From Paracoccus saliphilus (GTDB taxonomy: Bacteria; Pseudomonadota; Alphaproteobacteria; Rhodobacterales; Rhodobacteraceae): DNA of 64,000 nucleotides. How positions within the stretch are numbered: the first letter of the stretch is position 1; each line of letters begins with the position of its first letter. Location: positions 4,016,001-4,080,000 of the forward strand of contig NZ_CP067140.1 of NCBI RefSeq assembly GCF_028553805.1. The letters run 5' to 3'. Positions 37,579 to 46,043 of this stretch are shown here, piece by piece. The position numbers and the translations under genes are program-made. Below the pieces are notes generated by a model. The model was given only the letters and a program-made list of their open reading frames with translations, was not told the DNA's origin and made no database searches.

Positions 37579-38472
37579 TCAACCCTGTCCCGGCAGGACC
37601 GTGACAGGCGTCGGCAATGCGCCGGCGGTTTCGACATCGAATGCCAATAGCGCACCGGCGAGGGGCTCCCCTGCCGGATCACTGCCTTCCGGCAGGATCG
37701 ACATGCTGGTGACGCAGATGGTGCGCAGGTCAGGTCCTGCAAAAGTCAGCTTCGTGGGACGGCTGACAGGCAGATCCACGGTGGCGACCACCCGCCCATC
37801 AGGAGCCAGGCGGACAAGACGTCCGGCATCGATCTCGGCGAACCAATAGCAGTCCTCCGCATCGATCGCGGCGCCGTCGGCGCGACCCGCCCGGGGTTCG
37901 TGGAAAACCCTTCGGTTCGACAATGCGCCAGTCGCGCGATCAAGATCAAATGCCCAGATGACATTCACCTCAGGATGACTGTCCGAAAGGTAAAGCGTGG
38001 TCCCGTCCAGCGAAACCGCCAGCCCGTTCTGCGTCCGCAACCCGCCAACCACGGGCGTGGCACCCGCACCATCCAGCCGATAGAGGTGACCTTCCACACC
38101 CGAGCCCCTCGGCTCCTCGATCCGCCCAGTCCATAAGCGACCATCCCGATCAGTGCAGCCGTCATTCATGCGCCAGCCCCCTGTCGGCCCCGGGGGCGCG
38201 GCAAGCACGGTCAGCCCGCCGCCGTCGTCAAGGCGATACCAACCCGTGCCTGCAGCGACGATCACCTCGCCCGCCATGTCGAGGGCAAGGGCGGCGGGGG
38301 GAATGTCAAAGGTCACGCTGCGCGGCTCGCCCCCCTCAAGCGGCGTCCGATGCAGCATGTGGGCAGGGATATCGACCCAGAGCAGCTCCCGGCGCTCGGG
38401 ATGCCAGATCGGCCCTTCCCCCACCATGTCCGGGCCCCGATGAAGCACCCTGATTTCGGGCGTCAACTTCAT
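37579..38472 (-). CDS. SMP-30/gluconolactonase family lactonase
   Basis: 297 residues from ATG 38472; the gga-containing site precedes it and the start overlaps the SDR stop by 3-4 nt. Six-bladed propeller family marks: GEGPIWHPERRELLWVDI with the metal Glu, GGWRMNDGCTDRDGRLW (Asn and Asp ligands), GLRTQNGLAVSLDGTTLYLSDS (core QNGLAVSLDG, LYLSDS). It would hydrolyse a sugar lactone to the aldonic acid, matching the dehydratase and dehydrogenase in the locus. Confidence 0.88.
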   Translation of the reverse strand: MKLTPEIRVLHRGPDMVGEGPIWHPERRELLWVDIPAHMLHRTPLEGGEPRSVTFDIPPAALALDMAGEVIVAAGTGWYRLDDGGGLTVLAAPPGPTGGWRMNDGCTDRDGRLWTGRIEEPRGSGVEGHLYRLDGAGATPVVGGLRTQNGLAVSLDGTTLYLSDSHPEVNVIWAFDLDRATGALSNRRVFHEPRAGRADGAAIDAEDCYWFAEIDAGRLVRLAPDGRVVATVDLPVSRPTKLTFAGPDLRTICVTSMSILPEGSDPAGEPLAGALLAFDVETAGALPTPVTVLPGQG

Positions 38473-39242
38473 CTCCTGCCTTCCGGCAAAGCACCAGGCG
38501 CGTCGCCAAGAGTCCAGCCACCATCGACCGGGATCTCTGCCCCGGTGATATAGGACGCGGCCTCCGAGCAGAGCATCAGTACCGGCGGCACACAATCCGC
38601 GGGACGTCCCGGCCTGCCCGCCGGGATCTTGGCGTTGACCGCGGCCGTGAAATCGGGATCGGCATATCTCGCGGCATTGCGTTCGGTCTCTATGGCGCCG
38701 GGAGCGATAGAGTTCAGCGTCACCCCTGCCCCCGCGACCTCACGCGCAAGGGCACGCAAGGCCGTAAGCTGCGCCGATTTGAGCGAAGCATAGACGATGG
38801 TCTCGGCCCGGGGCCGCGCCGCCATGACGCTGCCCACGGCCACCACGCGCCCCCATCCCCGTTCCGTCATACATGGCAGGAATCGTTGGCAAAGTACGAG
38901 CAGCGAAGTGAAATTCGCCGCCACATGATCCGCCACCGTGCCGGGCGTGACATCCTGCCAGCCCCCCCGCCGCTCGATTGCCGCATTGGCGATGAGAATA
39001 TCGATGGGGCCGTTCTCCAGCACCCGGTCGGCCAGCGCCTCTGCCGATCCTGGCAGGGTGAAATCGGCTTCATGCGTCTCGGCATCCGGCAGCGTGTTCC
39101 GCACATGATCGGCACCTTCCAGATGATGTATCACCACCTCGGCGCCTTGCGCATGCAGCGCCCGGGCAATTGCACGGCCGATCCCCTGATCCGCCCCGGT
39201 CACAAGCGCCCGCCGTCCTTGCAGAGAGCCGATCTCAGGCAT
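38469..39242 (-). CDS. Short-chain dehydrogenase/reductase
   Basis: 257 residues from ATG 39242. NAD(P)-binding TGADQGIGRA, NAAIERRGG, catalytic VGSVMAAR then YASLKSA (Ser, Tyr, Lys) and GAIETERN. The C-terminal GAEIPVDGGWTLGD is standard. Its likely role is oxidising a sugar to its lactone ahead of the adjoining SMP-30 enzyme; substrate inferred from context. Confidence 0.88.
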   Translation of the reverse strand: MPEIGSLQGRRALVTGADQGIGRAIARALHAQGAEVVIHHLEGADHVRNTLPDAETHEADFTLPGSAEALADRVLENGPIDILIANAAIERRGGWQDVTPGTVADHVAANFTSLLVLCQRFLPCMTERGWGRVVAVGSVMAARPRAETIVYASLKSAQLTALRALAREVAGAGVTLNSIAPGAIETERNAARYADPDFTAAVNAKIPAGRPGRPADCVPPVLMLCSEAASYITGAEIPVDGGWTLGDAPGALPEGRR

Positions 39243-39993
39243 CGTTGCCATCCATGTCGCCGGCAACCTCGAAGGAGGCGATATCGGCAGCCTCATAATG
39301 CTTGTCGATCATCTCTACCGCCTTCGCGCCATCGCCATCGCGAATCGCGGCAAAGAGATCTTCATGGCGCATGACGGTCGCCTCCCAATCCGTCGGGCTG
39401 CGGTTCGAGCGCCGCGAAAACAGTTCCGACACTTCACGCTGGACCGAGCGCATACCTTCGCCCTGCATCCGGATCATCGTGTTGCCCGTGGCCTCGGCCA
39501 TGCCCAGGTGAAAGGCGATATCAGCCTCGATAAAGATCTCCGGCTTGCCAAGGCCCGCGCGCATTTCCCGCACCGCTTCGCGCATCTCGGCCACGCCTTT
39601 CTCTGCGCGCCGCTCCGCCGCGAGCCGGGCGATCCCCGTCTCGAAAAGATGGCGCATCTCGTTGGCTTCGCGCAGCCGCGCCAGGCTCGACCGGACTGCA
39701 TAGCCATAGATACGGTCCAGCGGCTCTCCGGTAATCGCCGTGGCGCGGGCGACCTTGCCACGCTGCGTCTGGATCAGGCCAACACCCGAAAGCTGACGCA
39801 GCGCCTCGCGTGCGATGGGCTTGCTGACGCCAAACTCCCGCGCGATCTCGCCTTCTGACGGCAACTCGTCTCCCGGCGTGATCCGCCCATCGAAAAGCGC
39901 CGTCGCGATCGCCTCGGAAACTGCGTCCGCAAGACGCGGCGGAGTCGAAAGCTTGGCGGAAAAAAGCGGCTTGTCAGTCACGTTATCAGGCAT
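39235..39993 (-). CDS. GntR-family regulator, FCD (FadR) subfamily
   Basis: 252 residues. N-terminal winged HTH AVSEAIATALFDGRITPGDELPSEGEIAREFGVSKPIAREALRQL (core LPSEGEIAREFGVSKPIARE). The FCD ligand-binding domain follows, with metal-site histidines and Asp in ADIAFHLGMAEATGNTM and a late MRHEDLFAAIRDGD. It is the first gene of the minus-strand operon and faces the dehydratase operon, with the palindrome at 40036-40050 between them. Confidence 0.88.
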   Translation of the reverse strand: MPDNVTDKPLFSAKLSTPPRLADAVSEAIATALFDGRITPGDELPSEGEIAREFGVSKPIAREALRQLSGVGLIQTQRGKVARATAITGEPLDRIYGYAVRSSLARLREANEMRHLFETGIARLAAERRAEKGVAEMREAVREMRAGLGKPEIFIEADIAFHLGMAEATGNTMIRMQGEGMRSVQREVSELFSRRSNRSPTDWEATVMRHEDLFAAIRDGDGAKAVEMIDKHYEAADIASFEVAGDMDGNDA

Positions 39994-40035
39994 GGAATTC
40001 CCTCATCTCCGCCATTGGGTAACATGGCATCGCCT

Positions 40036-40050
40036 ACATAGCAACTATGT
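40036..40050. promoter_or_regulatory. Candidate GntR operator palindrome
   Basis: ACATAG-CAA-CTATGT, perfect 6-bp arms with 3-bp spacer, lies in the 215-bp gap between the regulator start (39993) and the dehydratase start (40209). Placement fits repression of both divergent operons. No experimental basis here. Confidence 0.5.
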
Positions 40051-40208
40051 TTATAGGTTGCTTAGTTGGAAGGATAACGTTACACAATCGGCAATTTCAG
40101 GGAGTCAAGGATTTACGCAATGCCAGCGCAGCCATCCGGGAAGCCAGTGACATTCGCTGCCCGCCGGCCCACGGCGCTTACGGCAAATCCGGCAAGGAGG
40201 ACGGCCAT

Positions 40209-41348
40209 ATGACCACCGGCAGCCAACCGGAGATCCGCATCACCGATGTGATCGCCCACCCGCTGACACAGCGGCTACCGCAACCGACCATCACCTCGTG
40301 GGGCAGCTATTCCGAAGTTTCGATCGTGCTGGTGGAAATACGCACCGACGCGGGGATCACGGGCATCGGCGAGACATTGGCCCGTTTCGCACCACGCGCC
40401 TATGCTGAACTGATAGAGACATCGCTGAAACCCCGACTTATGGGGCAGGCGGCGCAGAATATTGCCGCGCATTGGGCATCCATGCGCCGGGCCCTGTCGG
40501 GTCGCACAGGCGGAATGCTGATCGAGGCGATCTCGGGAGTCGATATCGCGCTTTGGGACATCCTAGGCAAGATCGCGGGCCTGCCGATCCACGCATTGCT
40601 GGGCGGAGTTGGGCGCGAACGCATCGATGTCTATGCCGCCGCCGTCAACTGGCGCGAAGATTCGCAAATGGAAGAGGAACTCGACGCGCTCATCGCGCAG
40701 GGCTTCCGGCAGATCAAGGTCAAGATGGCCCGCCCGGTCAAGGATGCCCGCCGCCGGATCGAACTCATGCGACAGCGGGCCGGCGACGATATCGCGCTCT
40801 GCGTCGATGCGAATTGGGCCTATGACCTCGACGAGGCGGTTCAGGTCGGCCAAGCTCTCGCGGATTGCGGTTACGTCTGGTTCGAAGAGCCGCTCGCCCC
40901 CGAGAACGAGCAGGGCTACGAGGAATTGCGCCGCCGCTGCGACGTGCCGCTCGCCGCCGGAGAAAGCAATTTCACGATCGATCAGACGAAACGGCTGGTC
41001 ACGAACCGCACGCTGTCCATCCTGCAACCCGACGTGGCCCGCGCCGGGGGCATCACCGAGACCCGGCGGATGGCCGAACTCGCACAGGCCTTCGATCTTG
41101 GCTATGCCCCGCATATCGGTATGTCCGGCATCGTCTGCGAGACCGCTTCGGTACATCTTTCCGCCGCCATGCCCGCCTTTCGCATCATGGAATGCGAAGG
41201 CGACCGCAGCCCGTTCAAGACCGAACTGGCCAATCTCGCCCCCGGCTGCATCCGGCAAAAGGATGGCACGCTCGATGTCCCGCAAGGCCCCGGCCTGGGG
41301 CTCGAAATCAACTGGGACGCGGTCGCCCGCCTGCGCAGCCCTGAATGA
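40209..41348 (+). CDS. Enolase-superfamily sugar-acid dehydratase (mandelate racemase/muconate lactonizing type)
   Basis: 379 residues from ATG 40209, preceded by aaggagg. Barrel motifs: IKVKM (KxK base), DANWAYD (metal Asp), EEPLAPENEQGYEELRR, AGESN (metal Glu), and APHIGMSG (His base). Together with a lactonase and SDR this is the usual aldonic-acid dehydratase set. Exact sugar not deducible. It leads the plus-strand operon. Confidence 0.88.
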   Translation: MTTGSQPEIRITDVIAHPLTQRLPQPTITSWGSYSEVSIVLVEIRTDAGITGIGETLARFAPRAYAELIETSLKPRLMGQAAQNIAAHWASMRRALSGRTGGMLIEAISGVDIALWDILGKIAGLPIHALLGGVGRERIDVYAAAVNWREDSQMEEELDALIAQGFRQIKVKMARPVKDARRRIELMRQRAGDDIALCVDANWAYDLDEAVQVGQALADCGYVWFEEPLAPENEQGYEELRRRCDVPLAAGESNFTIDQTKRLVTNRTLSILQPDVARAGGITETRRMAELAQAFDLGYAPHIGMSGIVCETASVHLSAAMPAFRIMECEGDRSPFKTELANLAPGCIRQKDGTLDVPQGPGLGLEINWDAVARLRSPE

Positions 41349-41356
41349 CAGACCCC

Positions 41357-41384
41357 ATGGAGACGCATATATGGAGACGCATAT
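41357..41384 (+). repeat. 14-bp tandem duplication at a start codon
   Basis: ATGGAGACGCATAT is present twice in tandem (41357-41370 and 41371-41384). The GGAG in the first copy is 8 nt before ATG 41371, and the GGAG in the second is 6 nt before ATG 41383. Confidence 0.9.
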
Positions 41385-42288
41385 GCTGAACGCCCCGCCA
41401 ACCGACGATCTCGAAGCCGTCCTGCTCAGGGCTATGCGCCTGTCCAACCCGGAGCTCAGCCGGTTCGAGCCGCTGCGGCGCATCATCAGTCATGACGATT
41501 TCTCGCGGGGGCATTGTGGCTGGTCGCAACTGGTAGGCAATTACGAGGACACATTGGACAGCATGCTTCCGGGCTATGCACAGCACACCTCAGCGATGCT
41601 TTCGACATTGGGCCATTGGGACGCGGGCTCGCATGGCGGAGTCGACAGTTCCTATGCGCTGAAGATCGCCACCCGTCCCCGCCCCGGCGCGCAGAACGTG
41701 GCAATCAAGCGGCTGGCCATGCGCGAACGCGGACCGATCCGTTTCGAGGCCTATGTCACCTTCAAGCCCGAGGCGACAGAACTGAAACTGGGCGATACCG
41801 ATGTGCGATCCTTCGGTTTCCTCTTCGACCTTCAGGGCGGCGACCGCGACCATGGGGTCGAGCGGGTCATGCCGCATATGCGCTTTCTCAATGCCGGAAA
41901 CGGCGAGCATGTGCAGAAATGGCAGTTCAAGTCGCAGATCTCGGAGATGCGCAAGCTGGGCGACACCGATAAGACGGCGACACATTACCACCTTGCGCCA
42001 GACGGATGGGAAGACCTGCCGAACGGCGATCAACGCCTTTGCTACAACGAGATCGCGACCAAGGTGAACTGGAACTACATCCGTTTCGATTTCGACCTCG
42101 CCGATATGCGGGCGACAAGCTTTCGCTGCAATGACCGTGAATTCGACATCTCGGGCTTCGAGCCGATGCGCATCCCCGCCATGAAGAACCTGTGGTGCAT
42201 GCTAAATTTCTGTCTTTTCGCCGAGACGGATGTCGCCAAGCGCGCCTTTCTCTATGTCGATTCAGTTTGCATTTCGGGGGATTTCTGA
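41371..42288 (+). CDS. Uncharacterised protein of a sugar-acid locus (DUF6772-like)
   Basis: 305 residues from ATG 41371, or 301 from 41383. The protein is beta-rich (VGNYEDTLDSMLPGYAQHT, YVTFKPEATELKLGDTDVRS, FDFDLADMRATSFRCNDREFD) and has no signal peptide. I recall it as a conserved family near sugar dehydratases (DUF6772) with a concanavalin-like fold, but cannot verify that. It is between the dehydratase and a small gene that overlaps its stop by one base, so all three likely act together. Confidence 0.6.
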   Translation: METHMLNAPPTDDLEAVLLRAMRLSNPELSRFEPLRRIISHDDFSRGHCGWSQLVGNYEDTLDSMLPGYAQHTSAMLSTLGHWDAGSHGGVDSSYALKIATRPRPGAQNVAIKRLAMRERGPIRFEAYVTFKPEATELKLGDTDVRSFGFLFDLQGGDRDHGVERVMPHMRFLNAGNGEHVQKWQFKSQISEMRKLGDTDKTATHYHLAPDGWEDLPNGDQRLCYNEIATKVNWNYIRFDFDLADMRATSFRCNDREFDISGFEPMRIPAMKNLWCMLNFCLFAETDVAKRAFLYVDSVCISGDF

Positions 42289-42623
42289 TGCTGCCGGAAA
42301 ATATCACCGCCATCCTCGCGCGTAACGAGACCTGGACCGGCGAAGCGGCCACCGAACCCTACGAGGCAGGCTGGGCCCGCGAGGCGGTGCTGTTCGTCCG
42401 CGCTCTCAAGCCCCCGGTCGGGACACAGCCAGAGGCAGTCATCGAGATCTCTCCCGACGGCATACGCTGGCTCCCTGAAGGCAGCACACTGACGATGCCC
42501 GCCGAAAAGGATGGGCTTGCCGTGGCACGAATAGCTCATTTCGGCAATTGGCTCCGCCTTCGAACCCAAATGCCCGATGGCGCCTCGACCAAGGTTCTGG
42601 TGACCTTGCACCTTAAGGCCTGA
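42288..42623 (+). CDS. Small conserved hypothetical protein in the sugar-acid locus
   Basis: 111 residues from ATG 42288, which shares its A with the preceding TGA (TGATG). Beta-rich, e.g. AVLFVRALKPPVGTQPEAVI and HFGNWLRLRTQMPD, resembling a small lectin-like or immunoglobulin-like partner. It shares context with the DUF6772-like protein. No function assigned. Confidence 0.6.
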   Translation: MLPENITAILARNETWTGEAATEPYEAGWAREAVLFVRALKPPVGTQPEAVIEISPDGIRWLPEGSTLTMPAEKDGLAVARIAHFGNWLRLRTQMPDGASTKVLVTLHLKA

Positions 42624-42734
42624 CCTGAGCGAGCTCTGTTCAGGATTTGGCTCTCTTGCGACAGTTGCTGATATTCTCGGGAGGAGGGGGGGAGCCCATC
42701 GGGGCATGAAACGGGTGTGATCATCTTCCATATT

Positions 42735-43340
42735 CGCGCGCCACGGATAGCGGTACGATGATAGGATTATCGAAGCCATCGACAGCAATCATCCTACATT
42801 CAATTCCGAATACCTGTGCGATGCGCTCCTGCGCCAGTGTCATCGCGATTCAGGCGCGTTGCGACTGTCCGCCCGACAGGCTCCCAATAGGATGATCGGC
42901 GAGATGGGTGATCTCGGTAGCGTCGAGTGCTTTATCGAACGCTTTGTGATCTACGGCGAAGGGCCGAAAACCGGTTCCTGGACCGTCAGCGCATCCGGAG
43001 TGCTTGGGGATCGCCCGAGCATTGCGATTTCGCGCGCCAGATCATTCTTCAGTCAGGAGGCGACAAGTTTACCTCGATCTCTGCCATGCCGAAACCGACG
43101 CCATGCAGCCCCCCGCATCACGCGAAGCATCGTCGATTTTCCGCTGCCATTGGGACCGCAGAAGGCAAGGATCTTGCCCTCGGGCAGTTCCACTGCCATC
43201 GGGGGACGGTTACATTATCAAGGCCGTTCAACGAGATACTGTCGCCGGTCTCGGAGTTCTTGCCCGTGCCTTCCTGCAAGGTAAAGGTGCCGCCAAGGCG
43301 CAGTCGATCATCCACGGCATCAATGACTGGGCCCTTCACA
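42735..43340 (-). pseudogene. Decayed siderophore ABC ATPase (FepC-like)
   Basis: Read on the minus strand, pieces of a FepC-type ATPase survive out of frame with each other. A Walker A (GPNGSGKST) near 43135-43160 follows LPEGKILAFC. The signature LSGGQSQR near 42855-42885 precedes a codon that is now TGA where the family has Trp (QRVWIAMTLAQ). Directly after TLAQ the text jumps to ERIAQVFGIECRMIAVDG, the C-terminal region, so Walker B and H-loop are deleted. It has stop, frameshifts and deletion; not functional. Confidence 0.75.
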
Positions 43341-44259
43341 CCTGATAAGCCGTCGTTTCAATTTCTGCCTTCATTGCCTCGATAAAGGCCCGTGTCACCG
43401 CCGTAGGTGCCTGACTTGAAGACAGCAGAAACTGCGTGGTGTTGGCAATCTCGGGCTCGAAAGCGCGAGCCACCACCCCGGCCCCCAACTGGTGCACGAT
43501 CGGAAACGGGTTGACCAGCGACACCCCCAGCCCGGCTCGCACCAATTCGACAATCGATACCGATGTCGCCGCCTCTGCCCGCACCTGCGGGCTTACGCCC
43601 GCCCGCTCGAAAACCTTGTCCACGGCCACCCGGTTGGAATGCCGACGGGCGATGCCGATAAAGGCCTCGCCTTCCAGGTCCTCCGGTCGGATCACCGTCT
43701 GCGCTGCCAATCGATGCTCTGCCGGCAGGATACAGACCGTACGCGTCTTCAGCAAAGGTTCGCATCGAATGCCGTCATGCGCGGGGATCGTATCGGTCAG
43801 CCCAACATCATTGCGGCATTCGGCGATGCTGGTGATCAGGCTATCGCTGGCCAGCACTTCGAAATTGACCGCAACTTGCGGATGCCGCTTGCAAAAATCG
43901 GCGATCCGTCCGGGCAGGAACCGGTGGGCAATAGTTGGCGGCGCGGCAATCCGAAGGTGGCCCTGATAGCTTTGCTCTGCGCTGCGAGGCACCGTGATGC
44001 GCTCCAGCGCGGCGAATATGGGCGCTAGTTGTTCACTGATGGTCAGCGCCTCTACCAACGGCACCAACCGCCCGCCCTCGCGACCGAAAAGTGGATAGCC
44101 AAGGCGCATTTCCAGCTGTGCCAAACGTCGGCTCACCGCTGATTGGGTAATCCCGAGCTCCCGCGCCGCGCTGATTGATGTGCCGGTCTGGATCAGCGCC
44201 TGCAGCACCTCCAACTCGCGCAGCGTAACCTTGCGCCGATCTGGTTCTTCGCCATTCAT
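43336..44259 (-). CDS. LysR-family transcriptional regulator
   Basis: 307 residues from ATG 44259. The N-terminal HTH reads VTLRELEVLQALIQTGTSISAARELGITQSAVSRRLAQLE (core SAARELGITQSAVSRRLAQL). The effector domain has the two-lobed fold (HLRIAAPPTIAHRFLPG, ARRHSNRVAVDKVFE, IVELVRAGLGVSLVNPF). It is divergent from the transporter operon starting at 44394 and likely regulates it. Confidence 0.9.
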   Translation of the reverse strand: MNGEEPDRRKVTLRELEVLQALIQTGTSISAARELGITQSAVSRRLAQLEMRLGYPLFGREGGRLVPLVEALTISEQLAPIFAALERITVPRSAEQSYQGHLRIAAPPTIAHRFLPGRIADFCKRHPQVAVNFEVLASDSLITSIAECRNDVGLTDTIPAHDGIRCEPLLKTRTVCILPAEHRLAAQTVIRPEDLEGEAFIGIARRHSNRVAVDKVFERAGVSPQVRAEAATSVSIVELVRAGLGVSLVNPFPIVHQLGAGVVARAFEPEIANTTQFLLSSSQAPTAVTRAFIEAMKAEIETTAYQV

Positions 44260-44272
44260 GTCACCCACCAGC

Positions 44273-44291
44273 CTATGATCAAAATGCATAG
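44273..44291. promoter_or_regulatory. Candidate LysR binding site
   Basis: CTATGATCAAAATGCATAG has CTATG/CATAG arms and contains the T-N11-A layout of LysR sites. It lies 14 bp before the LysR start and 102 bp before the transporter gene. Confidence 0.45.
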
Positions 44292-44393
44292 ATTGTAATG
44301 ATTGACATTTTGTAAACTCATAATAGCCTGCCTTCCAACCCTGGATCATGCAATCTCGAGAACTTCAGGGAGCCACAACAGGAAGGATCACCC

Positions 44394-45992
44394 ATGAAAC
44401 TAAGATCAATTTCCCTGCTCGCAGTTTTATTGGCAAGCGGAACCGCCATAAATGCACAGGAATTGTCCATCGGCCTGAAATCCGAAGCCACCTCTATGGA
44501 TCCGCAGTTTCACCAGCTTTCGACGAATATTCAGGTCGCATTGAATATCTTCGAAGCCCTGACGAAACAGGACGCTGTTCAGAAAGTCAGCCCCGGACTC
44601 GCCAGTGAATGGGAGGCCGAGAACGACACGACATGGCGTTTCACTCTGCAAGACGGTGTAAAGTTTCACAACGGTAGCGACTTCACCGCCCGTGACGTGA
44701 TTTACAGCTTCTGCCGCATTCCGCTGGTTGAAAACTCGCCTTCCCCATACACGATTTATACCAGCGGAATCGCCAACATGACCGCCGAGGGTGACCACAC
44801 GCTGATCATCGAGACGGAAAAGGCCAACCCGCTGCTCCCCACTGAACTCGCCAGCCTGCCAATCCTGTCTGCCGATGCTCTTGGCGTCGAAGATCAGGTA
44901 ACATACGCACAGGATGGAAACTGCGAAGGCATGGGCGATGTTCCGCAAGCCCCGGCCTTCAATTCGCCTGACATCGCGGTTGGAACCGGACCGTACAAGC
45001 TGGAGAAATACACCCGCGGTGCCGAGATCGTTCTATCGCGCAACGATGAATACTGGGACGGCGCCCCCGATTGGGAAAGCGTCACGCTGCGTCCGATCAC
45101 CAGCAACGGCCCGCGTGTCGCGGCGCTGCTGGCGGGTGATGTGGACATGATCGAATCGCCGCCGATCCAGGACGTGTCACGTGTTGAAGATGCCGGTTTC
45201 AAGATCGTTGACGCCCTTTCCAATCGGATCATCTATTTGCATATGCAACAACTTGAGGATGCCCCCGACATCACCGGCACCGATGGCAAGAACCCCCTGA
45301 TGGATGCCAAGGTGCGCAAGGCGATTTCGCTGTCGATCAATCGCGAGGCCATCGTTGACCGGATCATGGGCGGCTATGCCGTTGCCGCAGGCGAACTGTT
45401 GCCGCCGCCGATGTTCGGTACCACCGAACGCCCGGTGGATTCCTATGATCCGGAAAGGGCCAAGGAACTGCTGGCAGAGGCAGGCTATCCCGACGGGTTC
45501 GGGCTCACCCTCGGCACCCCGAATGACCGTTACATCAACGATGAACAGGTCGCGCAGGCCGTGGCCCAGATGCTGGAGCGGATTGGCATCACGACCACGG
45601 TCGATGCAATGACAGCCAGCCAGTTCTTCTCGCGCCGGAACAACCTGGAATTCCCGCTTTATATGGCCGGTTGGGGCGCATCGTCAGGCGAGATGTCCAA
45701 CCCGCTCAAGGCGCTGCTGGCGACCTATGACGAGGAAGCCGGTCTCGGCGGAACCAATGCAGGACGCTACTCCAATCCGGAAATGGACGAGTTGCTGAAG
45801 CAGGCAATGTCCACCATTGACGACACCGAGCGTGAAAAGCTGCTGCAAGAGGCCGAAACGCTGGCGCTGGACGATCACGGGCTGATCCCGCTGCATTACG
45901 AGCAAACGGTTTGGGCCATGAAGTCCGATCTCAGCTACGAGCCGCGCGTGGATCAGTACACGCTCGCCAGTGAGGTCAAACCGGCTGAGTAA
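44394..45992 (+). CDS. ABC transporter substrate-binding protein (SBP_bac_5)
   Basis: 532 residues, with ggaagga before the ATG. Signal peptide MKLRSISLLAVLLASGTAI followed by NAQELS. Family 5 landmarks: LKSEATSMDPQFHQLSTN, LQDGVKFHNGSDFTARDVIYSF, VRKAISLSINREAIVDRIM. With an amidohydrolase at the operon end, the ligand may be an N-acylated amino acid or peptide. The SBP is followed by an intercistronic hairpin. Confidence 0.9.
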   Translation: MKLRSISLLAVLLASGTAINAQELSIGLKSEATSMDPQFHQLSTNIQVALNIFEALTKQDAVQKVSPGLASEWEAENDTTWRFTLQDGVKFHNGSDFTARDVIYSFCRIPLVENSPSPYTIYTSGIANMTAEGDHTLIIETEKANPLLPTELASLPILSADALGVEDQVTYAQDGNCEGMGDVPQAPAFNSPDIAVGTGPYKLEKYTRGAEIVLSRNDEYWDGAPDWESVTLRPITSNGPRVAALLAGDVDMIESPPIQDVSRVEDAGFKIVDALSNRIIYLHMQQLEDAPDITGTDGKNPLMDAKVRKAISLSINREAIVDRIMGGYAVAAGELLPPPMFGTTERPVDSYDPERAKELLAEAGYPDGFGLTLGTPNDRYINDEQVAQAVAQMLERIGITTTVDAMTASQFFSRRNNLEFPLYMAGWGASSGEMSNPLKALLATYDEEAGLGGTNAGRYSNPEMDELLKQAMSTIDDTEREKLLQEAETLALDDHGLIPLHYEQTVWAMKSDLSYEPRVDQYTLASEVKPAE

Positions 45993-45998
45993 TCCGGT

Positions 45999-46018
45999 GG
46001 AGGGGCTGCGGCCCCTCC
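45999..46018 (+). terminator. Intercistronic stem-loop after the binding-protein gene
   Basis: GGAGGGGC pairs with GCCCCTCC around TGCG, 6 nt after the stop codon. The permease follows at 46044, so it is more likely an mRNA stabiliser or partial terminator than an operon end. Confidence 0.65.
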
Positions 46019-46043
46019 GATCCAATCTTCTGCGGAGCACCCG

